From: Alphaproteobacteria bacterium UBA998
GTDB lineage: Bacteria; Pseudomonadota; Alphaproteobacteria; Rickettsiales; UBA998
Direction of reading: 5' to 3'
DNA length: 5,593 bases
Assembly: GCA_002291925.1 (NCBI GenBank)
Contig: DBAY01000042.1
Location: forward strand, 1-5,593
The notes beneath the pieces were generated by a model that worked only from the letters and a program-made list of their open reading frames with translations, searched no databases and was not told the DNA's origin. Positions 5,416 through 5,593 of the stretch are shown here, in pieces. The translations under genes were made by a program, and so were the position numbers. How positions within the stretch are numbered: position 1 is the first letter of the stretch; each line of letters begins with the position of its first letter.

Positions 5416-5593
5416 CCCTTCGCGAGGAGGGATGCAGAAACCAAGCGTTTCCGCTGCTGCTAGACAAGTGAAGAAGAGTTTTTCTGAAACCGTAAGGTCA
5501 ACGTTGCTTTCCGCGCGTTGATCATGCGAGTTGATGCGATCACATCGTTTAAAAGAATCGTTACGGACGCAAAGAGCCAGTGCTACAAGACGC
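5416..5593 (+). other. Structured leader of the rightward transcription unit (partial)
   Basis: About 178 bases from the expected transcription start to the window edge. Visible structures are a hairpin GAAAC/GTTTC (5437-5441 with 5447-5451), a second GAAAC at 5486-5490 that could pair with the same GTTTC instead, and an 8-bp stem with one G-T pair (5496-5503 with 5516-5523). GTTGAT occurs at 5517-5522 and 5530-5535. No BoxA-like antitermination site was recognised. Two frames from ATGs at 5524 and 5534 stay open to the edge, too short to judge, so a protein gene beginning here is not excluded. Confidence 0.4.

Larger units (their letters stand above)
5145..5593. other. Non-coding region between usg and a rightward unit beyond the window
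   Basis: This 449-base stretch has no convincing gene. Reading frames that stay open here overlap promoter-like DNA, lack usable start signals and resemble nothing I recognise. It contains in order the usg ribosome-binding site, two adjacent dyads (5180-5210 and 5214-5251), a 20-base pyrimidine tract (5249-5268), two short hairpins (5304-5344), a strong rightward promoter (5354-5409) and a structured leader to the window edge. The arrangement is that of a divergent regulatory region: usg to the left and an unseen transcription unit to the right. Confidence 0.75.

Noticed and set aside
5231..5467. 78-codon leftward frame opposite the promoter region
   Set aside because: It ends in a poly-Lys stretch that is simply the reverse of the pyrimidine tract, and it lacks recognisable domains or start signals.
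5267..5521. 84-codon rightward frame beginning at TTG
   Set aside because: It has no ribosome-binding site, runs through the promoter elements and hairpins, and its composition is not protein-like. The pyrimidine tract precedes its start.

Overview
The window looks like chromosomal DNA of an alphaproteobacterium. A Usg-family protein, essentially an alphaproteobacterial family, lies next to GC-rich housekeeping genes (YqgE/AlgH and YgfZ types). I cannot place it below class from the sequence alone.

Layout: bases 1-136 are AT-rich upstream DNA. One rightward gene (137-2050) encodes an unusual protein: a prepilin N-terminus (KQRG|YSLLE, Glu at +5), a pseudopilin-like head, and then seven cysteine-paired RCC1 repeats, enough for a complete seven-bladed beta-propeller. 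It ends only 9 bases from a convergent leftward block. Read on the minus strand from right to left, that block is usg (5144-4878), a GT-B/GT4-like glycosyltransferase with an altered donor site (4764-3706), ygfZ (3673-2765) and yqgE (2689-2060). The last three could be co-transcribed. A strong nested hairpin right after the usg stop may partly separate usg from the others.

The right end (5145-5593) has no convincing gene but is dense in signals. It holds two adjacent dyads upstream of usg, a 20-base pyrimidine tract, two small hairpins, and a strong rightward sigma70-type promoter (TTGACG, 17 bases, TATAAG). Phased A/T tracts and a helically phased TTCTCGAA repeat lie just upstream of that promoter. 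It drives a structured leader that runs out of the window, as expected for an rRNA operon or another highly expressed transcription unit.

Functionally, ygfZ (folate-dependent Fe-S protein maintenance) is the clearest assignment. usg and yqgE are conserved families of poorly defined function. The glycosyltransferase substrate is unknown. The pilin-propeller protein is probably exported through a type IV pilus or type II secretion machinery not encoded here, and is the most novel item in the window.
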